Assembly (NCBI GenBank): GCA_027604685.1
Contig: JADHYX010000004.1
Location: 71,606 to 135,605, forward strand
DNA: 64,000 nt
Direction of reading: 5' to 3'
Origin: Lobulomyces angularis
Taxonomy: Eukaryota; Chytridiomycota; Chytridiomycetes; Lobulomycetales; Lobulomycetaceae
The stretch's first letter is position 1, and each line of letters starts with the position of its first letter. The notes beneath the pieces are model-generated. The model saw only the letters and a list, made by a program, of their open reading frames with translations, did not search any database and was not told the DNA's origin. The position numbers and the translations under genes are program-made. Below, piece by piece: positions 49,181 through 62,400 of the stretch.

Positions 49181-51769
49181 ATGGTTTTTACTCATATGTT
49201 CGTTTTATTTTTAAGCTGCATGCTAATGTTTGGTAACTATTACTGTTATGACATGTAATATAAAGTCATTTCTTAATAATTAATTCAAAAACTCTATGCA
49301 AATTCCTATAACCAATAGACCAGCCTCAATTAATGTTCCACTTCAACAATGGCTAGGAACTGAATATGATTTGTACCAATGGTATTAATTATTCTAGTAT
49401 AAGAAATTTAATAAATTCATGCTTGATTTATGATAGGCAAATTAATGCACTATACAGTCTGTACAGGTGAAGATTCTATTATTTACGTTGTTAAATACTA
49501 AAAATTTTTGTAGTTTTCCCAACATAATTTTGCCCCTTATAGGTAGTTAATATTCTTGACGCATTTCATCCCAAAAGAACATAAAATTTTGAAGAAATTA
49601 GATCACTAACTTTTGTGTTAGGTGGATATTGCATTGATAAGTTAGGTCCTCATAAGATGCTCCTATTTTTTTCTTCTCTTGTTTGCATTGGAAATCTAAT
49701 GTTCACCATTGGAATATTAAACAAACAGTTTATCTATTTAGCCGCCGCTAGGCTTATTTTTGGGCTAGGAGGTGAAAGTCTTGAAGTGGCTCAAAGTACC
49801 ATCACAGTAAACTACAATTAACGTATATTAATTGTGTTAGACTATCTGGTTTAGAGGTCGAGGACTCGCATTTGCTTTGTCAGTAAATTTAAGTTGTGCG
49901 AGGATTGCAACTGCTTTAAATGATAACATTTCCCCATGGATAAGTACTATATCAGTGCCATTGGTAGGTATGTTTCTATTTGAATGCTTGTTTCCTAACA
50001 GTTTCGACAATGCAGGGTGGGTTGGATTTTCAATTGCATTTCTTAGTTTTTTATCCGGAATCGCTTTAATTTATGTTGACAATTCGGAAAATAGAACTAT
50101 TTATGGAATTGTGAAAGATAATTTTGACAAAAAGTTAAATTTCGAGAAGTACAAATTTGACGACCAGGAAGCCGCACATTTGTTAAGCAATGAGGCAAGT
50201 CAAGCGGATGAAGACAGGAATGTAGCGAAATTATTGTTAAATAAAGGAAATTCTTTTGATGAAAAAGAAAAAAAAAAAAGAGTCAGAATCATATCTAAGC
50301 CAGAATATTTTAATGAAGATTTGGAAAACAGTCAATATTGTAGTGATGGGCCTTCGTCCAGCGTTAGTGAGATTGTTAATGAAATGGTTATTTATGATTA
50401 TGATGAAGAAGATGAAAATGTAGTTTTACATTAATAGCGTCACTTAATTTTTAATTTTTTAGATCTACTTGGGTCAAATCTTAAATTTTGATTTTGAATT
50501 TTGGCTTTTATGTATATTAGCCATTACGCTTTATGGTACTGAATTTTTTTGTTTTTTAACTAATCAAATTAAGGATCCGCTACACCATTCGTATCTTAAT
50601 ATCTGTTTATTCCATTAACCTAGGTAAATTTCATTAGTTTCACATTTGTACCGACTTTTTTCAACAAAAATGGTACAAAAATGATCCTCAAACAGCCGGA
50701 TTCGTCATGAGGTATTATCTAATAATAAATAAATTTTTTACAAAAAAATTTAGTATTCCTGATATCGTTTCTGCAGTTGGTATAAAAAAGTTTTAATAAG
50801 GCACTCTAAAATATTTTACTTTCATTAGGCTCACCTATTTGTGGATTTTTAGTAGACAAAGTAGGAAAAAGAGTATCCATGTTAATTATTTCATCGATAC
50901 TCGTTTTAGCTACGCATGTACTATTATGCTTTACTTCACTGTCTCCCATGTTTTCAATGACGTTGATGGGTTTAAGCTTTACTATCTTTCCTTCTGCAGT
51001 AAATGCCTTACATTCTTTATTTTTACCACAGTTATTCTTTAGGTGTGGCCTTGCGTACCTCTCCTTGTAAGTAATCACCAAGTGGCCACTGCATATGGAA
51101 TTGTAACAGTTGCATTAAATGCCTCTCTTTTTGGATTTCCTTTGATAGTAGTAAGTAATTTGCGAATGCTAATTAAAAAAAAATGATCTATGCGAAGGCA
51201 AAAGTTAGGTCTCTCTTCCCCAATTCTTTTGACGAAGTTCAATATATGTTTATGTTTTTAAGCAGTATTAGTGTGGTAAAATAAAGCGTATTTATTGCTG
51301 GGTATTAATAATTTTTTTTAGATATTGTCTATGTATTTGTATTATTTAAACAAAATGTATAATGGAACTTTAGAAGAAAGCATATCAGAAGATATTGTTA
51401 CCTCAGTGGAAGAGAATTCTGTAAATGATGACACAACTTTGTCAAGAAGACGTAGTGATGACTGGTTAGTCACAAAAGTGGTTGCGGAAGGGCTGCTTGG
51501 TATATGTTATTCATTCTTTGATTTTGTTCAAGAATTTTTTAGTTTTTGCTCCGAGAACTCTAGTTCACCACAATCATTCTAGTAGTGAGTTGATATCATC
51601 ACCTACTTCACCAATAAGGAGAGGCAGATCAACGTGTCTCTGCCATAGTGACCATATTATGCAAGAAAATGCGGAATGCAATAACGAAATTTCCCATGTT
51701 CTTCGAAGGAATAAATCTAGGTCCAAAACTCCTGTTAGAAATGCCAATTTGGATAATGAAACAGAGTAA
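49181..51769 (+). CDS. MFSD1-like major facilitator transporter
   Basis: Membrane transporter resembling MFSD1, a lysosomal carrier in animals. ATG 49181 follows an in-frame stop and gives MVFTHMFVLFLSCMLMFGNY, starting directly in TM1. Splicing four small introns yields PASINVPLQQWLGTEYDLYQ, WQINALYSLYSFPNIILPLI and GGYCIDKLGPHKMLLFFSSL. Then GLGGESLEVAQSTITV joins WFRGRGLAFALSVNLSCARI, all close to MFSD1 signatures (FGxGGESLxVAQ and WFxGxxL...ARI). The second half has SPICGFLVDKVGKRVSMLII and NHQVATAYGIVTVALNASLF. The loop between halves is unusually long and charged (about 50090-50434, with AAHLLSNEASQADED). The C-terminal tail is hydrophilic and Ser/Arg-rich, ending TAA 51769 if the acceptor before VFAPRTLVHH is used. 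Substrate is unknown. Confidence 0.85.
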
Positions 51770-52029
51770 TATGAAATTTCATGTATTTCACTATGTTTTC
51801 AGTTTCAAAAAATCTTTATCAGAATGTTTTTATAGTTCAAAAATATGAAAAATATTATCTACAATAAATTTTATAAACCATGAGAGAACTTGTTAGAATA
51901 ATGATGTTTAATACATAATTTAATAATAAAAATAAAAGTTGACTATGTATTTGATAGTGCAACTAATTCTATTTTTTAACAATTCTTAATTGATTAAAAT
52001 AATAAACTTTTTTAATAGAACCAAAATTT

Positions 52030-53053
52030 TTAATTTTTTATCAGGCTTCTTAACATTTGCATTGTTTTCTCTTCTTTATCCTTGTAACTATTCAATTTTT
52101 CTCGCATCAAGTTTTTTTTTTCTTCGATCTTCTTTTCCTTGTAATCTAACTTCCTTTGCTTTGATCTTTCTATTGCTTTCTTGGCTTCTTCAATCGAAGA
52201 CGGTCCATTGCCATAAACCTCCTTATCACTTAATTCAACATCGTCATAGTCCCTCTCCGCAAATCCTTTAGTTAAAATCTATTTGTTTAAATAAACACTT
52301 TATGCAACTACCTTTCATAGTTTCTGCTTTCTGCCTTTTTTTTTCCAAAAAAAACTCCTTCGATCCACTAACTGGTCGTTCACCTAAAATTTCGTCATCT
52401 AACGTTTCTTTCCTTTTCCTATTATACTTATCCTCAAGTTTCTTATTTATCTTCTCTCTCTCAATTCTTTCTTCTAATTCAAATTGATCATGTGCATGTA
52501 TTTTTGAGTTTACCACGCCTCTTTGTGTACTTGGTAAAGAATTATCCTGTTTCAATTTTTCAGAATTAGAGTGTGATAAAACTTTAAAATTTTGGGTTGC
52601 CGATTCTACATCATCCACTGCTTTTTCAAGTTCTCTCGGATCCTAAAATTGAAAATTAAGTGACAACGGATTATCAACATACTATCTTTATATTCCATTT
52701 ATAAGCAGTTCTTTCCTTTGCTCTCACCTCTAACCTGCTTTCCTCTAATAAACGTAATACATTTAGTACGTCAAAAATGGATAATGGTAGAGCATAGAAA
52801 AAATGTAGTTATTATTTTAAAACCTAAATTATAAAACTCTTTTGGTAATTTCCGTTTATTCCATCTTTTTACAAATTTATCAAAGTATTTATGAGCAGCT
52901 TTACTTGAAATTTCATCTATGTGTTTTTTTTTTTCTCCTATAAGCCGTTCATTATTTAACAATGTATAAACAAACGTATTTACCCTTAAGCCACAATCTA
53001 AACTCTTTGTTTTTACTATAAAAATCATCACTTGAAATTTCTTGAAAAACCAT
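52030..53053 (-). CDS. Conserved charged coiled-coil protein, probably nuclear
   Basis: ATG 53053 gives MVFQEISSDDFYSKNKEFRL, then WLKGEKKKHIDEISSKAAHK across an intron, then YFDKFVKRWNKRKLPKEFYN. Another intron leads to EESRLEVRAKERTAYKWNI. A charged middle (ERIEREKINKKLEDKYNRKR) ends in GFAERDYDDVELSDKEVYGN and a C-terminal helix KEEKTMQMLRSLIKN. The arrangement (F-x-x-KN-x-EF-x-x-WLK, then F-V-x-x-WN-x-x-KLP, then T-x-x-KW) is one I recognise from a conserved eukaryotic family of uncharacterised proteins, annotated in plants as style cell-cycle control-like. The name is from memory and uncertain. No membrane segment. Function unknown; high charge suggests nuclear or RNA-related work, which is inference. 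Divergent from the dynein gene. Confidence 0.7.
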
Positions 53054-53467
53054 CTATATATAATTAACTTTAACTTAAAATTTAGTATTTTTACATATAT
53101 AAATTTGAAAATTTTTTTTTGCGGAATTAACATAGTTGTAATTGTAGGAAATGTAAAATTCAACAAGCAAATCAAAAAATTAAGTTGCAAATAAGTGTTT
53201 TTGGCACAAAGAAGCGTCATAATATTGGTAATGTGACAGGTAAACATAATTGTCCAAAATTACATATAAAAAAAGTTAAAAAAAGGTCAGTTGTATAAGC
53301 TGTTCTTTAAAATATGGATAACAATTTATTAGGGTAGTAAACTTAGTCGCATTACTCTAGTCACATTATTCAGCTACTGACTCTTTTTTCTTTTAAATGT
53401 TTTTTATATAATATCGCGGAGTTTTAAATATTATTTTTTTTTATAAAATAATATAATATCTAATATT
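53054..53467. promoter_or_regulatory. Divergent intergenic region upstream of the dynein gene
   Basis: This 414-bp AT-rich interval separates two divergent genes and should carry both promoters. A minus-strand frame that extends through it (to 53247) is hydrophobic low-complexity translation upstream of the true start and is not a gene. Confidence 0.45.
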
Positions 53468-56400
53468 ATGGAAGTTGAAAATGATACAGATGTTGAAACC
53501 AACAATAATTTAGAAAGATTATCAACATCAAATTTACCTGCATCACTAAGTCAAAGTTCAGTGCATTCTCAAAATGCTTTTGCAAGAAGGAGTTTAACTC
53601 CAAAAACTATAAAAAGTGAAAACTTGGAATTATTAAGATCAACTCCAAACTCTGCCACTTCTTCACAAGATCTTCAGCATCACAGTGATAATTTAAAGAT
53701 AATTAGCCCCGCGGTTACTCCATCAAGAGTTAGTCAGAGTGGGCATCAAACTCCAAAGCTGATTGCTGTTTCTTCAGCAATACTATTAACTTCTTCAATG
53801 CAATCATCAGCAAGAAAGCAAAGGATTGCGAATACAAGAATATTGAAAGGTGAGCAAACTGCTTCGACTTTAAGACAGCGTTTATATACAACAATTCCAG
53901 GAAATGGAGATAAACCACATTTTGTTGTGCCTACAAAATTGGAACCATTGAAAAATTCGGATTCCTTGGAAGAACGTAATGTAATTCAAATTAGTTAAAA
54001 AGGAATTTTTTAAAATACTATTTTTTTATAAGGAAATTTCCTTAAGGGCAAAAAGACAAAATGTTATACCTGTAAGCTCGTTAAAGGACAAAAATTCAGT
54101 TTCGGTTCTTCAAAGTAGAACTTCATCATCACAGCAGCTTAGATCCTCTTCTTCCCAACTTTTTTCTAATTCATTAGATGCAAGTGGCACTTTTGTATTT
54201 GGTAATACACTTCATCAAAAACGTCAAAATGAAGATAGTCAACTGTATACGGATAATGAAAAACTTAAAAATAATAGAAATTTAACCCCTCCTGTAATAC
54301 CGCCAATTAACCAATTTGAGATAAACAAACAAACAAAAAAAGTGAAGCTGTGTGCTTCAGATGATGTAAACATTAACGAAAATGAGTTCAACCCAATTTT
54401 TTTGGCGCCATCTGCTGAAAAAATAAATCAAAAGGTTAAATTAGTTGCCTTAAATTATACTGAACAACAGCAAATATTTTCATCTGCAAATTTTCAAACT
54501 CCTTTTCAGTTTATTGAATTCTTGCATAAAAATCCGCGCTCCAAGGAATTCGCATATGGTGTCCCAAAAATGACATCGAGTATGGATTCTTTTAATCCAT
54601 ATAACTTAAGATTGATAGAATTTAATGAAGTTGAAAAAAAAGCTGGCTATTACACTATTAGCAGAGAGGTGAGTAATTTTATTTTTGTGTCTTTTTTGAT
54701 TATTATTAATTTCCACAGGGAGTAACAAGATTTGATTACAGGGGACACGGTGAGTTCACACCATTAAATCAGTGGTTAAGAGAGTATAAACTTTTTCACA
54801 GCCTTCTAAAGATTCCATTTTTTGCGCGTTACAGAAGCTGGAAATGTTTTGTATTGTGGAAAAAATCGGTTTTGAGAAACAAAATTAACCTTGCAAAGAA
54901 ATCTCTAGCAAAAAATTTATTTTTTGTTCATCCTATTCTAAGAGAAGGGATTCTCAAAATACGGTCAAAATGTACTGATATAACTCTACATCACAGATTG
55001 CTTCGAGTTGAACAAGGAAAAAGTTACCAGTTGGAGGAATTTATTAATGAGCAAAAAGAGTTTGTGACAACCACAGTTGCAACTTTATTGAAACAGTGGG
55101 AGAAGGAAATTCGTGCTATTGTTGAAAAAGCTGGTATAGAGTGTTTAGAGGAAAAAGGATTTCATGTATCTTGGGAAGCAGCACCAAAAAATAATTTCAA
55201 AGAAGACTTCATCAATTGTGAAATGAAAGTTGGCGAAGTTAATGTACCTGAAACCCAACGACAAAAGTTGACGTTCACCGAGCAAGCTGCAAGAAGAACT
55301 GAATGTAAACGATTGCAAAGATTTGTGAAACTTACTGATTATTTAATGGTACATGCATTGCACTCGTTGGCTGTGGAATCCTCTTGTGATTTATTAAAAG
55401 TAGTATTTGCTGGATGCAAAGATGAAGATGTTATTACTATGAAGTCGATATTAAATGAATCTTTAGTTAATGATACGAATTTACAGGATGTAACTGAAGG
55501 AAACACTTTATCATCAACTTTTGAAAATTCATTGAATCAGTCATTAAACCACTCGCAATTCGGCACAATGCAATTTTGTAACAAAGTGGGGACAAAGGAA
55601 TTAATTGAGAGCGGATTTGATACCTTTCCTTTTATTGTCAGTAAATTAGCAAAAGCCACTGTCTTTAAAATGAATCTAATGGAAGTTAAGGATGAGTCTG
55701 GGCATGCATTTAGTGCTGAGGATGAAATGGAAGTGGATTTGCAACCGCCTGCAAACGAAGTTATTAAGAAAGGAAAAGACATGAATAAAGATGCAAAATT
55801 AAAAGAAAAACCTTTTATTCCACTTTTTAAAACTGAACTCTTAATTAAATTGGAGCAAAATCAAAAGTTTTTATACTTTTCTCCATCGATGGATGATTTT
55901 TTAGCTCTTTTAGAAGTTCTACTGAAGTTATATCTTTCAGTGGTAGAGTCAGTTCCTGTCTTTACTAACACTATTGCTTATTTAAATCCCGAAAACCAGA
56001 GTGGAGATACTGATGTAAAGGGTTTAGAGGAATCTGAATTCGGAGAAGGGCCGCAAATTAACCAGATAATTACAGAAGGCGCATTCTTCAAAGAGACATG
56101 TGGGAGAATTAGAGGTTCCTTAATGGGAATATTCTTGAATGCCAAAAAGTGGATGCGGTCGCTAGATGAAGTGAGAAATATGTACGTGGGAAATGAAAAA
56201 TTCAATGCTTTGAAAGAAGTAGAATTGGCAGCCGGAAAAATTGCACTTGTAGTAATTAATGCCAATGTAGAACAAGCGGAAGGTGGTGTTTTGGCAGCAC
56301 TGACAAGTTACAATGCGGAGTTAAGTAAGGCAGAAGCGGAAGCAGCCACACTTTTGAAAGCTGAGGGGCAAGTTGACGCAAAGAATGATGGAAAGCCAAC

Positions 56401-59400
56401 AAAAAGTGAGCCGGTGAAATTGGAACCAGCGAAAACCGATGCATCGCAACAACTGAGTTTTTTAAAGGTTTCATCCACCATTCGACAAAAGCCTGATGGA
56501 ACCTATCATTCCCCTCTGGTAGATTTTTTCGAAAAGTCTTTACAAAATTTTTCCCTACAATTAGAAGCAATGAATGCCATTCCACTTTCGGAATGTATTA
56601 CCAACCTTTTGGTACAAACAGAAAATTTAAGGGAAGTACTATTACCATCACCCAGAAAATGCTTTGATGATGTGGCAAGTATATTACCCGGTTTAGCAAG
56701 GGATAAAAATGAATTGCTTCTGAGTGAGGTTCAAATTTGGGTCAGAATTCTACAGTCTCCACCTCAAAATGTAGAGGCCTTTGTTGAGTATCTTGGATGG
56801 CTCGAAACTGGTTAAATTTTTTTTTGTTCATACTAATATTTTTATGCCTTATTTAGTAAAGTCTTCGATCCATTTAACTGAACACTATTACAATGAAGTT
56901 ACTAGACTGTACAGTTTAATAGAAAATTATAAGATACAAATTCAACCTACTGATTATGCACTTTTTCAGACCTTGGGGCCGACTTTACGGCAATTAAAAG
57001 AGTCCGTTGACATGGCATCAGATACTAAGGAAGATAATATCTCTAGATTTTCATTAGAATTAGAGAAGCAAACTAGTGAGTTAATGGCAGAAGTTGCAGA
57101 AATCAGAAATAAAGCTCAAGATCCCATGGTATTAAATCCTGGAGCAAAGTCAGATCTAGTCATAAAGTTTTTGGATGAGCTAAGAGCACAGTTAGACAAA
57201 TTAGAAGCCTCAAAAATTAAGTACGGAGCATGGGATGAATTATTCAAAAACGGGGGATGCACCATCTTAACCATCGAGAAAAAGGAAGAAGGGCAGAAAG
57301 TTGCAAAAGTCGGAGAAAAGAACGCTGAATTAGAAGAGACAAAGAATGAATTAGAATTAAAAAGAGTTTTGTGGAAAAGTTTGAGTGATTGGGAGGTTAT
57401 TACCACGTAATTATAAACTATACTTTTATTGATTTGTAACCATCAATCTTATAATATGACAGGCAATGGCGTAATGCATCATTTGATACCCTCAACACAG
57501 AAGAAATTAATTCGCAAATATCAGGATATTTAAAAATAGTTTACAGTCTTGATAAAGGATTGCCTCCAAATGATGTGGTTCCTAAATTGAAAGCAATGGT
57601 AGACGAATACAAAGCAATGTATCAAACTATTGTTGATTTAAGAAATCCTGCTCTTAAGCCAAGGCACTGGGATAAAATTCAAGACGCAATTGGTAAAGTG
57701 CTAGTGAAGGACGAGAGCTTTACTTTAGGAAAATTAATTGAACTAAGGGTGTTTGAATTTAAGGAGGAAATCAGCACAGTTTCTGCTCAGGCCGGATCAG
57801 AAGCCGCGTTAGAAGAAATGCTTTCTAAAGTTGTAAGAACTTGGAACGATGTTGAGTTCACAGTGATCAATTATCGAGATGCAAAAGATGTTTTTATATT
57901 AGGGGCTGTTGATGACATTCAAACATTTTTGGAAGACTCTCAAGTGACCATTGCAACAATAAAGGGCTCCAGATTCATTGGACCAATCAAAACCGAAGTT
58001 GACAAGTGGGATAAACAGCTTTCCCTCTTTAGTGAAACCTTGGATGCTTGGCTTGTATGCCAAAGAAACTGGTTATACCTAGAAAGCATTTTCAGTGCTC
58101 CAGATATTCAACGTCAATTACCCGATGAAGCTAGAATGTTTTCTCAAGTTGATCGTTCTTGGAAAGATGTTATGAGAAAGGTTTCCAGAAACTCCAATGC
58201 AATGAAGGCGGGTACAATGCCTGGTGTTTTAGAAATAATGCAACAAAATAATATACTTCTTGATCAAATACAGAAATGTTTAGAGGACTACTTAGAAAGC
58301 AAGAGGCTGCTATTTCCTAGATTTTACTTTTTATCAAATGAAGAGCTGTTAGAAATTTTATCACAAACGAGAAATCCTCAAGCTGTACAGCCACATCTAT
58401 CAAAATGCTTTGATGCAATAAAAAGTTTGGAATTTAATTCATTGGATTCGAAGGCGATAGATATAGTTGCGATGATCTCCCCAGAAGGTGAACGAGTTCC
58501 TTTTTTAAAAACTATAAAAGCACGTGGAAACGTGGAATCATGGCTAGGAAGCGTTGAAGAAGCGATGGTTGCTGTTTTAAGAAAACTGCTAAAAGTTTCA
58601 CTAGGAGAATACGAAGATTCTAAACGATCTGACTGGGTAAGGGAACATGTTGGACAGATTGTTGTTACTGGGAATCAAGTTATATGGTGTAGAGATGTAT
58701 CAGAATGTTTGAGAAACAATGATGCACTAAAATCGTTGACTGCATTGAAACAGAAATGGATTACAGTATTTACTTTTTTGAATATATACTAGTTAAATAT
58801 TTTTTGTAAAAAATAGAATTTAAGTCAACTGGCAAATTTAGTACGTGGAGAGCTCTCTAAAATTCAACGGGCCATTTTAGGAGCATTGATAACTATAGAT
58901 GTGCACAATAGAGATATCATTCAATCCATGATCAAAGCAGGAGTAACCAGCTCAGGAGACTTTGAATGGACAAAGCAATTAAGATACTACTGGAACGTTG
59001 ATGCTGACACTTGCCACGTGAAAATGTCAAGCTCTACATTTAATTATGGTTATGAATACCTTGGTTGTTCACCTAGATTAGTTATTACACCATTAACAGA
59101 TAGATGTTATCTTACTTTAACTGGTGCCATGCAATTAAATCTTGGTGGATCACCTGTTGGTCCAGCTGGAACTGGAAAGACAGAAACCGTGAAAGATTTA
59201 GCGAAAGCTCTTTCCAGGCAATGGTAAATTATTCATTTTTATGATTCTGACTTAATCGGTTTATCAGCGTTGTTTTTAATTGCTCTGATGGTATGGACTA
59301 CAAAATGATGGGTAAGATGTTTGCAGGTTTAGCACAGTCTGGAGCGTGGTGTTGTTTTGACGAATTTAACCGTATAGATATAGAGGTTCTTAGTGTGGTT

Positions 59401-62400
59401 GCTCAGCAACTGCTAACTATAAAAAATGCTAAGGATGTTAAAGCTATCAAATTTATGTTCGAAGGAAGAGAAATCCGTTTAATAGACACTTGTTGTGCGT
59501 TCATTACGGTAACCTATTGTAGTTTCTATTCCAGCTTATTTATGTACTACTTCCTAGATGAACCCTGGTTACGCTGGAAGAACAGAACTGCCTGACAATC
59601 TGAAGGCGTTATTTAGACCAATTTCAATGATGATACCAGGTATTGATTTCCATGTTTAATTCCTTACTTAATTATTTAAGATTACGGATTAATTGCTGAA
59701 ATCATGCTATTTTCAGAAGGCTTTGAGAATGCCAAATTGTTTTCTGGAAAAGTTTTCAATTTATACAAATTATGCTCAGAACAGCTTTCTAAGCAAGACC
59801 ATTATGACTTTGGAATGAGAGCAGTTAAATCAGTATTAATTATGGCGGGTGCGTTAAAGCGATCTTCTCCAGATTTAAGTGAAGAAATCGTGTTAATTAG
59901 ATCTTTGAGAGATTCAAATTTACCTAAATTTTTGGCAGAAGATGTTGGTCTATTCAAAGGGATATTAAATGACTTATTTCCTGGAGTTAAAATTATTGAA
60001 CAAGATTTTGGCAAGTTTGTTGAAATTATGCGTGAAGTTCTTTTAAAAAAAAATCTAGAAGTCGTTGATTCATTTAATACAAGAATAATTCAATTATATG
60101 AAACTATGAAAATTCGACATGGAGTTATGCTAGTTGGCCCAACAGGTGGTGGAAAAACAACTAATTATGAGGTTTTACAAGAAACACTGAATGTTATTCA
60201 TGAGAGGTATCCTTCTAACGAATTTCAAAAGGTTAAAACATGGGTGATTAATCCAAAGGTTTGCTTTAAATAGACAAAAGTATTAATTTAAAATATACTA
60301 GTGTGTGAATATGACGGAATTATATGGGGAATTTAATTTAGCAACAATGGAATGGAAAGATGGTTTAATTGGTTCGATATTTCGAGCTCAAGTTGCTGAT
60401 GATACACCTGATGAAAAATGGACTGTGTGCGATGGCCCTGTTGATGCACTATGGATTGAAAACATGAACACTGTTCTTGATGATAATAAATTACTTACCT
60501 TAATTAATGGGGAAAGAATTAAGATGAACTCAACAATGCATATGCTTTTTGAGGTAGCAGACCTTGCTGTTGCTTCCCCTGCTACCGTTAGTAGAACAGG
60601 AATGGTTTACATGGATACCGCAGATCTCGGATGGCGGCCGTTTGTAAAGAAGTGGATTAGAGAGTTATCCGCCCATATTTCAATGGAACTTAAGGATCAG
60701 CTTTACGTATATTTTGATACGTATATTGACAAGGGGCTTAGATTTGTTCGCAAATCTTGTATAGAATACATGAATTCAGTTGATTTAAATTTAGTTGGAA
60801 GTGTTTGCAGACTTTTAACTACTTTTTTGACAAAAACCAAGGAAATAGACTTTACAATGAATGCGGTGGAATTAAGGGTTCTGTTTGGACATATATTCAT
60901 TTTTTGTTATGCTTGGGGTTTGGGTGGTAACCTAGCTGATGGCAGCCAAGAAAATTTTGACTCATTTATGCATGACTTGTTTGAGACTACGAATATTCAA
61001 GACGTTCCACTACCTTCATCAAATAGTATATTTTGTTATTATGTGGATCTCAGGACTAGAGCCTTTAATTTATGGGACGATTTGGTTCCAACATTCAAGT
61101 ATTTATTGAAATGCATTTTCTTTTCTGAACTATATTTTTAGATATGAAACCGGAATCCCATATTTTCAAATGATTGTTCCAACTACTGACACAGTAAAGT
61201 ATTCCTATTTACTTGAGAATTTATTAGCAAATGGATTTCCTACGTTACTTACAGGAAACACCGGGGTTGGAAAGTCAATTATTGTTCAAGACCTTTTGAA
61301 TCGAGTAAGCAAAACAAATGGATATATGCCACTGGTCATGAACTTCTCAGCCCAAACATCCAGTATGATGACTCAGCAAATTATAGAGTTAAAAATGGAA
61401 AAGAAGCGAAAAAACATTTTAGGTGCTCCCACTGGGTTCACGAAAGTGGTATTATTTGTGGATGATCTAAACATGGTATTTTTGCATATTACTATATTAT
61501 TTTAAAAAAAAAATTTTAAAGCCAAAACTAGATACCTATGGTTCTCAACCAACAATAGAACTAATCCGGCAATACTTAGATTTTGGAGGTTTCTATGATC
61601 GTGAAAAACTGACTTGGAAGATTATACAAGATGTTGAAGTAGTAGCAGCCTGTGCACCTCCAGGTGGAGGAAGAAATAAAATAACACCAAGATTGCTGCG
61701 TCACTTTAATCTTTTCAGTATACCTGTACCAAATGAACAGGTTTTAAGTAAAATTTTTCGCTCAATAATTGAGGGATTTTTAAAACCGTTTGTTGCGGAA
61801 GTCAGATCCTTAAGTGAAGCAATTGTTAATTCTTCAACTGAAATATACCATCGAATGTGCCTAGAATTATTACCAACCCCTGCAAAATCTCATTATACTT
61901 TTAATCTAAGGGACTTATCGAAAGTCGTTCAAGGAATCTTACAAGTGTTTCCTACTGTGATACAAACAAAAAACGACATGGCTAGACTTTTTTGTCACGA
62001 ATCTTCAAGAATTTTTTATGACCGTTTAATAGATGACGCAGATAGACAGTACTTCAACAAATTACTATCAGAACTTGTTGAAAAAAATTTTGGTATTAGT
62101 ATCCCTAAGGAACACTTAGCAAAAAAACCAATTTTGTTTGGGGATTTTTTGAAAAGAGCAGTTCCGGTAGACGAGCGAATATATCTTGAAATCCCAGACA
62201 GCAAGCAGCTAGGTGAAATAGTTAATTAAACATGTCTTATTAATCATAAATAGTTTCACTTTTGGAGGAGTATCTTGAAGAGTATAACGTGACCACAAAC
62301 AAAGACACAAGGTTAATATTTTTTATGGATGCTCAACAGCATGTAACAAGAATTTCCCGAATTATACGGCAACCTAGAGGAAACGCATTATTAGTGGGAG

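Noticed and set aside
52771..53247. Minus-strand 158-codon frame as a membrane protein
   Set aside because: Only its 3' part is exon of the charged coiled-coil gene; the hydrophobic upstream portion is translation of AT-rich intron and promoter.
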